64,000 bases of DNA from Burkholderiaceae bacterium. GTDB taxonomy: Bacteria > Pseudomonadota > Gammaproteobacteria > Burkholderiales > Burkholderiaceae_C. Under the pieces are notes generated by a model. The model did not search any database and was not told the DNA's origin. It saw only the letters and a program-made list of their open reading frames with translations. The position numbers and the translations under genes were made by a program. The DNA is taken from contig JACKLO010000012.1 of NCBI GenBank assembly GCA_024235915.1, forward strand, positions 62,001 to 126,000, given 5' to 3'. Below are positions 16,642-23,980 of this stretch, one piece after another; position 1 is the first letter of the stretch, and each line of letters begins with the position of its first letter.

Positions 16642-17133
16642 TCAGGTCTGCTCGACCAGCATGTCGATGTCGAACGGCCCAGCACCAGACAGGGCGACGT
16701 AGCAGCCACCGCGCAGGATCTTTCGGTGCATGCTGAACGCCGTGCGACCGGCCACCAGCGTGGTGGTGGGGTAGGCCACGCGCGCCGGATCGGCCGATGT
16801 CGCGTCGTAGACCGTGATGGTCCCGCCAGCACCGGCGATGCAGTCCCAGCCGGTGAACTCGCATTCACCGGAGAACAGCAGCCCGCTGGCCGTGATCTTG
16901 GTGAACTCCACCGCCTCACTGAGAGCCACCGAATAGCCATCGTGGTTGGAAAGCGCAATGCGGTCAAACGCCGTGGCCACCGTGCGCTGATCGGCCACCG
17001 GGTCATCAGCAGCGCGCACGGCGCCACCGGATGACAGCAGCGCCAAGGCCACCGGCTCATCCACGGTCGGCGTGGTGCCGGCCTCGTACAACACGCCGCC
17101 CACGGCGCGGTCGGCAATCATCTGCAGCTTCAT
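16642..17133 (-). CDS. Unknown protein directly downstream of the capsid gene (possible head protein)
   Basis: 163 residues with mainly beta content and small residues: MIADRAVGGVLYEAGTTPTV, FTKITASGLLFSGECEFTG, GGTITVYDATSADPARVAYP and GGCYVALSGAGPFDIDML. It starts nine bases after the capsid stop, so it is certainly in the same transcript. Position and beta character would suit a head decoration or head-tail joining protein, but no family was recognised. A 145-base gap with no clear gene follows before the next ATG. Confidence 0.6.
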   Translation of the reverse strand: MKLQMIADRAVGGVLYEAGTTPTVDEPVALALLSSGGAVRAADDPVADQRTVATAFDRIALSNHDGYSVALSEAVEFTKITASGLLFSGECEFTGWDCIAGAGGTITVYDATSADPARVAYPTTTLVAGRTAFSMHRKILRGGCYVALSGAGPFDIDMLVEQT

Positions 17134-17142
17134 GGCCAGGCC

Positions 17143-18768
17143 TCAGGTGATGTCGCGCACGACAGCGAAGGCCGCCGGCTGCGGCGCCAGGATGTCGACA
17201 TCGGCCAGCAGCGTGACGCGGTGGGTGCCGCTCACGTCATAGCGCGGGTCCACCAGCAGGGACAGACCTTGCACCACCATGAACACGCGCGAGAAGTCGC
17301 CCACGATCAGGGTGTCGGACACGCACTGGCGGGAGGTGATGGCCGGGCGCTTGTCGATGGTGTCGCCGTCCCAGATCGCCGGGCCGGTGGCCTGCGCCGA
17401 CACGGGCGTGGTGCCGGTGTCCGTGACCAGGCGCCGAGCACGTTCACCCAGCAGTTGACGCGCGCCAGTGCCACCCACCCAGGACAGCCGGTCGGGCCTG
17501 GCGCCAGCAGCGTGCACCGCGGCCAGGACCGACTGGATGCCACGCCATTCGAGGTCGGTGCCGTCCAGCTCGAGCGCCAGGCCGGAGAGATTGGCCACGC
17601 CGGTGGGCTCGTTGTAGTCGCCGCGGCCACTCAGCAGCGCCCAGTCGAAGCGGCTAAACAGCCACTGCAACGCGTCGCCGACGATCAGCTGGTTGGCGAT
17701 GGCGCCACCTTGTTTGACCACTTTGCGTGAGACCTTGAAGGTGACGCCCACCGTGGCCGGGTTCGCCGTGGCGGCGCTGAAAACCAGATCGTCCTCGATG
17801 ACATCGCCACCTTCACCGACGAAGCCCGCCAGCGTCACCTCGGGTGGGCCGGCGTCGGTGCCGTAGTTGCTGATCGAAGTCGAGACCGCTGGGATGGTTG
17901 GTGAACCGCCCTCAGTCCAGTCGATGATGCGCACGCCCAGCGCCGACGCATCGCTGAGGCCAGCCAGGGAAGTCTGCGGCAGGATGCGCGGCGCACCGGC
18001 CAGGTAACCGCCGGCAGACGCCACCCCCATGCTCAGGTCGCGCTGCTGCATCAGCAGGCCCAGCGGCAGCCTGGCGCAGTTGCCGGCATAGCCTTCGCGG
18101 TAGAAGCCGTCAGCAGCGGCACGGGTGGCGTCGACCATGGCCCGCGGCAGTTCGGCGGAGTAGTCCACCGGTTCCGGGTTGCCCAGCACGCCGATGGCGC
18201 GCAGCAGGTCGAAGGATTGCGCCGGCTGGCGGCTGGTGGTGCGGTTGGTGCTCATGCTGGCCATCGTGCCGTCCGCTGCGCGTGATGACACCGGGGTGGT
18301 GACACCACCGCGCACAACACCATCGAACGAACGCGCGACGCCAATCGTGGCGTCCGCCGGGATCGCCACGATGGACACTTCGTGCAACACCCAGCGCGTG
18401 ACGACGACGGTGCCACTGCGGGACTGGTCCCGGTTGACGACGGTGTATCCGATGGACAGCTCACGGTGGCCACCGTCGACCATGGCGCGGGCTTCGCGGC
18501 CTTCGGCGGTGTCGAAGAACGTGAGCCGGCCACGTACCCGGGAGCCTTCGGCGCGGATGTCGTAGACCCGCCCGATCAGGCGTGTGCTGTCGTGGTGCAG
18601 CAGCAGCGGCAGACCATCGCCGGCGCGGCTCAGGTCGACGGCATCCGGCGTGCAGACCAGGACCTCGGTGTAGCCGCTGCGCGCATATGGCACGTCACTG
18701 GCCAGCGAAGCCTCGACGCCGCTGTCAGTTGCAGGCGCGTCGAAGTAGCGAAAGTGTGTGGGGTTCAT
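17143..18768 (-). CDS. HK97-type prohead protease fused to major capsid protein
   Basis: One 541-residue protein with two parts. Residues about 30-150 match the HK97-family prohead protease (S78): LPLLLHHDSTRLIGRV with the histidine at 58/59, and HRELSIGYTVV with S105. Residues about 185-541 match an HK97-fold major capsid protein: MGVASAGGYLAGAPRILPQ, a TIPAV strand, DDLVFSAATANPATVGVTFK, VSRKVVKQG, DALQWLFSRFDWALLSGRG and a C-terminal domain ending near ILAPQPAAF. Between them a linker (155-163, GVTTPVSSR) is encoded by a 27-bp repeat. Met169 and Met172 could be internal starts giving free capsid. In HK97-type phages the two are usually separate, adjacent genes. Confidence 0.85.
   Translation of the reverse strand: MNPTHFRYFDAPATDSGVEASLASDVPYARSGYTEVLVCTPDAVDLSRAGDGLPLLLHHDSTRLIGRVYDIRAEGSRVRGRLTFFDTAEGREARAMVDGGHRELSIGYTVVNRDQSRSGTVVVTRWVLHEVSIVAIPADATIGVARSFDGVVRGGVTTPVSSRAADGTMASMSTNRTTSRQPAQSFDLLRAIGVLGNPEPVDYSAELPRAMVDATRAAADGFYREGYAGNCARLPLGLLMQQRDLSMGVASAGGYLAGAPRILPQTSLAGLSDASALGVRIIDWTEGGSPTIPAVSTSISNYGTDAGPPEVTLAGFVGEGGDVIEDDLVFSAATANPATVGVTFKVSRKVVKQGGAIANQLIVGDALQWLFSRFDWALLSGRGDYNEPTGVANLSGLALELDGTDLEWRGIQSVLAAVHAAGARPDRLSWVGGTGARQLLGERARRLVTDTGTTPVSAQATGPAIWDGDTIDKRPAITSRQCVSDTLIVGDFSRVFMVVQGLSLLVDPRYDVSGTHRVTLLADVDILAPQPAAFAVVRDIT
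18281..18307. repeat. 27-bp repeat, copy A, at the protease/capsid junction
   Basis: Identical to 18793-18819. Read on the plus strand it contains TGACACC twice, 14 bases apart. This copy lies in the fusion gene and encodes most of residues 155-163, exactly between protease and capsid parts. Confidence 0.85.
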
Positions 18769-18792
18769 CCGCCCATCGTGGCCGGGCGCCCA

Positions 18793-18819
18793 CGTGATGA
18801 CACCGGGGTGGTGACACCA
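18793..18819. repeat. 27-bp repeat, copy B, upstream of the fusion gene
   Basis: Identical to 18281-18307. It fills the 51-base gap between the stop of the 128-residue gene at 18820 and the ATG of the fusion gene at 18768, beginning at the base next to that stop. It could be a protein-binding or RNA-level signal placed before each structural gene. Confidence 0.85.
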
Positions 18820-19206
18820 TCACCCGCGGGCACACTCCAGGCGCCAGCAGCGGCCCACGTTCGCGCGGCGGCCTTCCACGCGGAGCAGCCGGTACTGTCC
18901 CAGCGTGCCACCAGCGCGGTACAGGGCGCCGAGTGCATCGCCGGTGGCCTTGCCCTCAGCATCGCCGATCAGGCCGCGCTCGCGCAGGTCGGCCACCCAC
19001 CAGGCACTGGTGCCAAAGGTCGACCAGGCGGCGGCCAGGATGGCGTGCAGGTCGACGGCGCGACCACGGTGCACCAGCTCGGCCAACAACCGCTCGCTGC
19101 GCTGCAGGGTGGACAGCGCAGCGTGCGCCAGGCGCGCGTCAAGGGCCGGCAGCATGCGATGCTGCCGGCGCAGCGTGCGGCGAGGTGGGCGCTGGGCTGG
19201 CGTCAC
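18820..19206 (-). CDS. Unknown protein between small terminase and capsid fusion
   Basis: 128 residues from a GTG at 19206 that overlaps the terS stop as GTGA. A basic N-terminus (RPPRRTLRRQHRM) is followed by long helices (ALDARLAHAALSTLQRSERLLAELVHRG, read in two parts, and VDLHAILAAAWSTFGTSAWWVADL) and a C-terminal RRANVGRCWRLECARG. In a complete phage this is where the large terminase and portal genes would lie. No family recognised; a packaging or scaffolding helper is a guess from position. Confidence 0.55.
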   Translation of the reverse strand: MTPAQRPPRRTLRRQHRMLPALDARLAHAALSTLQRSERLLAELVHRGRAVDLHAILAAAWSTFGTSAWWVADLRERGLIGDAEGKATGDALGALYRAGGTLGQYRLLRVEGRRANVGRCWRLECARG

Positions 19207-19733
19207 GGCTCGGCCTCCGGCTCCGGCGCCTCGTCCGGTTCATCGTCGTCCAGCACCCTGGCCGTGACCAGCTCGGCCGTCTGCCGGACCCACTCATTGC
19301 GGGCCGACGCGATCACGGCCAGCACGCGCTCGATGGCGACGGGTGGCAGGTCGGGGCAGGCCTTGCGCACCTGACCAGGCAGGTGCTCGAAACGCTCGGC
19401 CACGGCCTGGCTGGCGGTGGCCAGGACCTCGGCCAGCATCGTGATGGGGGCATAGCTGCCGCGGGCCACCGCGTTCTTGATCTCGATGCCCTCACGCTGC
19501 GCGCGTGCCAGCGCGGCGCGCTCGGTGGCCAGATCCAGGCCTCCAGGCTCGGCACCCAGCCGGCCGGCAGCCTGCTCGCGCAGGCGGTGGCAGTAGGCCA
19601 GCAGCGCCTCACCCAGCGTGCCGCCGGCCGGCAGGCGGCCATCGGCCACCGCGTGGCTGATCGCAGACGGATCGACGCCGACCATGCGGGCCAGAAGTAC
19701 CTGCTTGAACTCATTGTCTAGGTTAATCAACAT
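19203..19733 (-). CDS. Phage small terminase subunit, Nu1-like (TerS)
   Basis: 176 residues. The N-terminal helix-turn-helix reads FKQVLLARMVGVDPSAISHA. The central long helices (LDLATERAALARAQREGIEI, KNAVARGSYAPITMLAEVLA) and then VAERFEHLPGQVRKACPDLP are the hallmark of the Nu1/terminase-small-subunit family, which binds the packaging site and recruits the large subunit. An acidic tail (DDDEPDEAPEPEAEP) follows. The ATG at 19733 was chosen because upstream residues look random. Finding TerS without TerL is typical of phage satellites, which use it to redirect a helper's packaging motor. Confidence 0.8.
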   Translation of the reverse strand: MLINLDNEFKQVLLARMVGVDPSAISHAVADGRLPAGGTLGEALLAYCHRLREQAAGRLGAEPGGLDLATERAALARAQREGIEIKNAVARGSYAPITMLAEVLATASQAVAERFEHLPGQVRKACPDLPPVAIERVLAVIASARNEWVRQTAELVTARVLDDDEPDEAPEPEAEP

Positions 19734-19830
19734 GACTTGACCCCTTAGGTAATAGCTATGAACAGTCCAGAATCGGGGCCCGAATGCACCCGTCTTCGGA
19801 CCCCTGGACAGGACCCGATGGGGGGGCCGG

Positions 19831-20169
19831 TCACCGGCTGCCCCCTTGACCCGCCGGGGCAGGCTTGACCACCGCGGCATTGACCCTGCGCCGGATCGGC
19901 CCGGCCCACTCCACGGCCAGGCCCAGGTCGACGGCCAGGCGGTCGAAGGCAGTTCCGGCCGGGTCTGGCTCTGGCTCGAAGCCAGCGGCAAGCGACATCT
20001 CCAACTTCATCAGCTTGGCCGGCGTTAGGCGCCTGGCGTATCGACCAGCCATGGCCTCGGCGTCGGTTTCCCGTTTCCCGTCCCCTAAGGGGGGACGGGA
20101 AACGGGAAAGCCCGGGCGCTCAGTTCCCACGGTTTCCCGTGGGACAAAACGGGAAGGCGGGAAACTCAT
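19831..20169 (-). CDS. Unknown protein whose first codons carry the iteron-like array
   Basis: 112 residues; the ATG at 20169 overlaps the helicase stop as ATGA. The first 35 residues (for example FPPSRFVPRETVG and PVSRPPLGDGKRET) are encoded by the inverted-repeat array and are rich in proline and arginine. The rest is more protein-like: YARRLTPAKLMKLEMSLAAG, then FDRLAVDLGLAVEWAGPIRR and a basic tail. No family recognised. The reading frame stays open through the whole array, so it may be translated, but it could also be a by-product of an origin placed there. Confidence 0.5.
   Translation of the reverse strand: MSFPPSRFVPRETVGTERPGFPVSRPPLGDGKRETDAEAMAGRYARRLTPAKLMKLEMSLAAGFEPEPDPAGTAFDRLAVDLGLAVEWAGPIRRRVNAAVVKPAPAGQGGSR
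20067..20164. repeat. Iteron-like inverted-repeat array, candidate replication origin
   Basis: Six exact copies of TTTCCCG or its complement within 98 bases (20067, 20074, 20096, 20103, 20133, 20158), plus a near copy at 20150. Four of them form a perfect 19-bp inverted repeat: TTTCCCGTTTCCCGTCCCC at 20067-20085 and its complement at 20091-20109, with TAAGG between. A second palindrome, TCCCACGGTTTCCCGTGGGA, lies at 20125-20144. The array ends beside the stop of the replication helicase gene, where satellites and plasmids often keep their origin. Confidence 0.65.
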
Positions 20170-21659
20170 TCGGCGGCACCTTTGGGCATGTAGACCAGGC
20201 CCTGGACCTCGACCACCAGGCCGGCGATCTGCAGCTCTGTCAGGGCGGCATAGGCCCTGGACTTGCTCACACCTTGGGGTTCCAGGGCCTTCACCACCTG
20301 CGCGCGCCGCACGCCTTGATCCTGGCCACTGAGGTAGCCCATGACGGCCTGTTGCGATGCCGTCAGCTTGCGCGGTGCCGGCGTGCCGATGCCGACCTCC
20401 GACGCCACCACAGCGCACGATGTGACCGCGCCGCCCCACTGGTCGACGCCAAGCTCAACGGGAACCAGCTTGAATCCAAACGTCTCGCCCTTGCTGGCCA
20501 GGTCACGCTGCTTGGTGACCTTCGCGTGATGCGTGCGCGTGGCCTCGTCGACGGAGACCTCGATCTCGGTATCCAGCGCGGCCCGAAGTGATGAGTGCCC
20601 ACGCGCTCCGCGGCTCAGGTCTTTGCCCATGTGGTGCACGAGTGCCACGTGGGCGCCGGTGGCCTCGCGCAGTCGGTCGCACCCACCGATCAGCCGGCCC
20701 ATGTCCACCGCCGCGTTCTCGTCGCCGCCGGCCATGACGCGGGCCAGGGTGTCGATCACGATCAGGCCCAGCGGCTCGCCGACCTGCTGCTGGATCTGTC
20801 GCGCCGTGGCGATCAGCGCATCGATGTCGGCGCTGGGTTCCAGCAGGTTGAGGGATGCCGACACCATGGCCAGGCGATCGGCACGCCGGTCGAAGTGCCG
20901 GCCATCGGCCTGGAATCGTGCGCGCATCGTCGACGCCCCTTCGGCGGCCACGTACAGCACCGGCGCACGCTTCACGCGGCGCACACCCAGGAAGTCCACA
21001 CCGTGGTCCAGGCACAGCGCTATGTGGGCCATCAGGAAGGACTTCCCGGAGTTGGACGGCCCGCACACGGCAGACAGCCCGCCGACCGTGAAAACGCCCT
21101 CGATCAACTGCTCGGGAACCTGCGCATCGTCGGGCAGCTCACGCGCCCACTCGATCGGTAGTCCGCTCTCCTTTGTCGGCGGCTGCACGATGGCGCGCAA
21201 CTGCTCGATCAACTCCGACGCAGACCGCAGCGCCTGCTCGTCGCCGACACCACCACCAGCGGACACCGCGCGGCCCAGGGCCAGGGCTGCCGTCTGGATC
21301 TCGCGGCGCTGCGCCTTGTCGCGCACGATCTGCGCATAGCGCCCGGCGTTGCGCCCACTCGGTACTGACTGGGCCAGTTCGTTGAGGTAGACGAGGTTGA
21401 TCAGCGCGGCATCGAAGCCCATGCCCTGCAGCTGCTCGCGCACCGTGTACACGTCGCCGGGCCGGCCTGTCGCCCGCAGCACCTGGATGGCAGTGAAGAT
21501 GCGAGCGTGGTCAGCGTCCTCGAAGTCCTGCGCCCGTAGCGCCACGGCGTCCACAAGCGGCCCGGCGGTTTCAGGGTCGCCCAACAGCGCACCCAACACC
21601 GCCTGCTCGGCCTCGACACTGGCGATGACCGATAGGATGACAGGCGAGTCGCCACCCAT
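20166..21659 (-). CDS. DnaB N-terminal domain/RepA-type replicative helicase
   Basis: 497 residues. Residues about 10-120 match the DnaB N-terminal domain (SVEAEQAVLGALLGD, LRAQDFEDADHARIFTAI, VYLNELAQSVPS). Residues about 185-390 form a RecA/RepA-like ATPase: Walker A at 200-208 (GPSNSGKSF), then VLYVAAEGASTMRARF and Walker B LGLIVIDTLARVMAGGDEN. A C-terminal winged helix (about 430-490, SGQDQGVRRAQVVKALEP) ends it. The ATG at 21659 follows a G-rich stretch. It should unwind the element's own origin after excision; the iteron array lies at its 3' end. Confidence 0.8.
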   Translation of the reverse strand: MGGDSPVILSVIASVEAEQAVLGALLGDPETAGPLVDAVALRAQDFEDADHARIFTAIQVLRATGRPGDVYTVREQLQGMGFDAALINLVYLNELAQSVPSGRNAGRYAQIVRDKAQRREIQTAALALGRAVSAGGGVGDEQALRSASELIEQLRAIVQPPTKESGLPIEWARELPDDAQVPEQLIEGVFTVGGLSAVCGPSNSGKSFLMAHIALCLDHGVDFLGVRRVKRAPVLYVAAEGASTMRARFQADGRHFDRRADRLAMVSASLNLLEPSADIDALIATARQIQQQVGEPLGLIVIDTLARVMAGGDENAAVDMGRLIGGCDRLREATGAHVALVHHMGKDLSRGARGHSSLRAALDTEIEVSVDEATRTHHAKVTKQRDLASKGETFGFKLVPVELGVDQWGGAVTSCAVVASEVGIGTPAPRKLTASQQAVMGYLSGQDQGVRRAQVVKALEPQGVSKSRAYAALTELQIAGLVVEVQGLVYMPKGAAE

Positions 21660-21786
21660 CACCGGCCCCCCCGTCGATTCTTGGAACGGTGGCGCATGCC
21701 AGGCAGGCGCAGCGCTGGCCGTGGTTGCCGCACTTGGCCAGGGCGCGGCCACCGGCGCAGCGGTGGCGGGTAGGCGGGGGCCTGCA

Positions 21787-22065
21787 TCAGGCACCCAGCA
21801 GCGCGGCGCGCTTCGCTCCAATCTCGACCACGGCCTGGTCGAACGCGTCGGCCACCAGCATCTTGCGGCCGGCAGGCGCGACGATGGCGCCGCGCCTCAT
21901 CAGCTCGGTGCGGTTGCTGCGGATGAACCAGCGCAGGCTTTCGCTGCTCTGGAAGATGTGCTCGCGGCCTTGCAGGTAGTCCCGCGGCAGCATCAGATTC
22001 TTGGGGTCGAAGGCGCCGTGCATCACGTCGTGCACGGCAGTCATCGGCTTGTGGTCAGTGGACAT
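21787..22065 (-). CDS. Small possible DNA-binding regulator or excisionase
   Basis: 92 residues from the ATG at 22065. The central SLRWFIRSNRTELMRRGAIV resembles the helix-turn-helix and wing region of small phage regulators or excisionases, followed by KMLVADAFDQAVVEI, which would form a C-terminal helix. The match is to a general pattern only. It stands alone, with 127 bases to the helicase start and 111 bases to the previous gene, as expected for a switch gene. Could also be a plain hypothetical protein. Confidence 0.5.
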   Translation of the reverse strand: MSTDHKPMTAVHDVMHGAFDPKNLMLPRDYLQGREHIFQSSESLRWFIRSNRTELMRRGAIVAPAGRKMLVADAFDQAVVEIGAKRAALLGA

Positions 22066-22142
22066 GACAGCTCCAGGGTTGACGGGCGGTTGCAGCCACC
22101 CTGCAGCACCACAAGAGCGGCACTGCCCTTTCACTGTCGCCG

Positions 22143-22202
22143 GCCTACGCCTTCACCTACACCCCGTTTCTGGCACTCACGCCGATAGTGCCCGGCGTAG
22201 GC
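22143..22202. repeat. Nested inverted repeats between two element genes
   Basis: GCCTACGCC at 22143-22151 and GGCGTAGGC at 22194-22202 form a 9-bp inverted repeat. Within it, GGCACT (22172-22177) and AGTGCC (22187-22192) form a second one. The right arms lie in the last codons of the gene ending at 22177. There is no T-run, so a simple terminator is unlikely; binding sites for a regulator or recombination factor are possible. Confidence 0.45.
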
Positions 22203-22668
22203 GAAACAACGTCCGCCGCGAGACTCCCAGCACCGCAGCCTGCGCATCGGGTTCCGTCATGCCGATGCCATCCATCAGTTGGAGTGCGGTTCGATAGATG
22301 CCGTGCTTCCACGCCACGCGGTTCTCGGCACTACCGATGCCCACTGTGCGCTTTGCGACAGTGAAGCCATGATCCGCGCCATCCAACACGTGCTGGCGGA
22401 ACTCAGGCAGGTGTTCATCGCCTGGCCTGAAGTGCCACAAGGCCTTGTGCTCGAGTTCGCCGATCACCATGAGCGCGGCCACTTCGGCATTGAGCCCAAG
22501 CGTCAACACCAGCCGCATGAGCTCGAGGTCGGACCTCCCTCGACGGCGCGGCGGCCACGGCATCTCCTCATTCGCCGCCACCGTGAGGGGCTCCGTCCCA
22601 ACGATGTAACGAAGCCCCTCACGCACGCCGACGCGATAGAACTCGTCGGCGTCGAAGCGCCAGGTCAC
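22177..22668 (-). CDS. Unknown element protein with C-terminal helix-turn-helix
   Basis: 163 residues from a GTG at 22668 that overlaps the integrase stop as GTGA. The middle (LELMRLVLTLGLNAEVAALM, GELEHKALWHFRPGDEHLPE) is helical. The last 30 residues, PDAQAAVLGVSRRTLFRLRR, are a good helix-turn-helix of the kind that ends Fis or transposon regulators. Coupled to the integrase, it may help control excision. No family recognised. Confidence 0.55.
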   Translation of the reverse strand: MTWRFDADEFYRVGVREGLRYIVGTEPLTVAANEEMPWPPRRRGRSDLELMRLVLTLGLNAEVAALMVIGELEHKALWHFRPGDEHLPEFRQHVLDGADHGFTVAKRTVGIGSAENRVAWKHGIYRTALQLMDGIGMTEPDAQAAVLGVSRRTLFRLRRALSA

Positions 22669-23606
22669 CGCAGCTCGCCCATCACCCTGCACACCAGCGC
22701 CGACCGATGGCTGGCGGCCAGGTGCGAATACCGCCGCGTCATGCTGATCTGGCGGTGGCCCAGCAGGTCGCCGATTTCCAGCAGCGTGGCGCCGTTGGCG
22801 GCCAGCAGGCTGGCGCAACTGTGCCGCAGGTCATGGAAGCGGAAGGCGCGGATGCCAGCCACGCGCATGGCCTCTTTCCACTGCGGCTCGAACCCGAAAG
22901 CCTGCTTCGGCCGCCGGGGCGACTTGAAGATCAGCTCGGTGTCGGCTCCGCTGAACCGCTTGAGTTCCTCCACCACCGGCGGCGTCAGCGGCAACACCTT
23001 GGGGTCGCCGTTCTTCGTGGTGGCCACGTGCACCACACCCTGCGCCAGGTTCACGTCGGCCCAGCGCATGCCCAGCAGTTCCCCCTTGCGGGCGCCGGTG
23101 GTCAGCGCCATCAGGACCAGCAGGTACAGCCGCGGCCAGGTGGCCCGCCGGCAGGCGGCCAGCAGCCGCTCGCGCTCGTCGTCGCGCAGGAACCGCGTGC
23201 GGCCGCTCGTCTCCGGGTTGCGCTCCACGGCTCGGCACGGGTGCACCCAGCCTTTGGGCGCCACGCGGCGCTTGATGGCCCAGGTGAACACCGCGCCGAT
23301 GCTCGCGCTGTAGCGGTTCAGCGTGGCCGGGCTGATCTGGCGGCGCTTGGCCTTGAAGATGGCGTTGCCGTAGGCGTCGCGGCCGGCGTAGTAGCGCGCC
23401 GGTTGCTCTTTCAGGGCCTCCAGGGCGGCGTGGATATGGTCGTCGGTCACGTCCTGCAGGGGCACCGTGCCGATCTGCGCGCGCCACCAGCCCAGCCGCT
23501 GCGGCCGGGTGTCGTCACGCCCGGCGTAACCGGCCATGTAGAAGTCGATGATGTCGGCCACCGGCAGGTGGCCGGCACGCATGGGGATGGTGCCGGCCAC
23601 TGTCAT
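22665..23606 (-). CDS. int: Tyrosine recombinase (integrase)
   Basis: 313 residues. The catalytic set is visible: first arginine in TTGARKGELLGMRW, lysine region in TTKNGDPKVLPL, HDLRHSCASLL with the second arginine, then LGHRQISMTRRYSHL with the tyrosine. The N-terminal half (DHIHAALEALKEQPARYY, then SPATLNRYSASIGAVFTWA) is the core-binding domain; the arm-binding domain is short. The ATG at 23606 overlaps the preceding stop as ATGA. It lies about 0.9 kb from the intact tRNA-Asn and should catalyse recombination between the 54-bp repeats. Confidence 0.93.
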   Translation of the reverse strand: MTVAGTIPMRAGHLPVADIIDFYMAGYAGRDDTRPQRLGWWRAQIGTVPLQDVTDDHIHAALEALKEQPARYYAGRDAYGNAIFKAKRRQISPATLNRYSASIGAVFTWAIKRRVAPKGWVHPCRAVERNPETSGRTRFLRDDERERLLAACRRATWPRLYLLVLMALTTGARKGELLGMRWADVNLAQGVVHVATTKNGDPKVLPLTPPVVEELKRFSGADTELIFKSPRRPKQAFGFEPQWKEAMRVAGIRAFRFHDLRHSCASLLAANGATLLEIGDLLGHRQISMTRRYSHLAASHRSALVCRVMGELR

Positions 23607-23980
23607 TGAGGCATCTCCCGCGAGAAGGCCGGAACGAAGGTGCCGACGTAGGCATCCCTCCCCTTGAACTCCGGGCTCGCGAGCATCGCTGCCGCGAAGC
23701 TCTCGACTTCCTTGCGGTCCTCGCTGGCGTCGCCGAAGTAGCAGGCCAGCACCTTGAGCGCACCGCCGGGGTTCATCTTCAACCCGCAGCAAACCTTGTG
23801 GGCCGGGTCGCCCAACACCAGCTTGTCGATGATGACGATGTCGCTGTCGTGGAATCGTGCGTGGGCAATGTAGGGCAGCACTTCAGCTTCTGACACGCCC
23901 ATGCGCTTGCAGAAGGCGCGCATGGAGCCGAAGCGGGTCGCCTCTACGGCCAGGTAGTAGATCGGGGCGGCGGCGCTCAT
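23603..23980 (-). CDS. Unknown protein upstream of the integrase
   Basis: 125 residues: MSAAAPIYYLAVEATRFGSM, MGVSEAEVLPYIAHARFHD, VIIDKLVLGDPAHKVCCGLK and a final VGTFVPAFSREMPQ. Mixed helix and strand, no membrane segment, no recognised family. It overlaps its neighbours on both sides by ATGA, so it belongs to the same transcript as the integrase. Its place between the att site and integrase is where satellites often carry cargo genes, for instance against other phages, but nothing in the sequence shows this. Confidence 0.55.
   Translation of the reverse strand: MSAAAPIYYLAVEATRFGSMRAFCKRMGVSEAEVLPYIAHARFHDSDIVIIDKLVLGDPAHKVCCGLKMNPGGALKVLACYFGDASEDRKEVESFAAAMLASPEFKGRDAYVGTFVPAFSREMPQ

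Noticed and set aside
20067..20164. A CRISPR array
   Set aside because: Units are only 7 bases, in both directions, with no regular 25-40 base spacers, and there are no cas genes.
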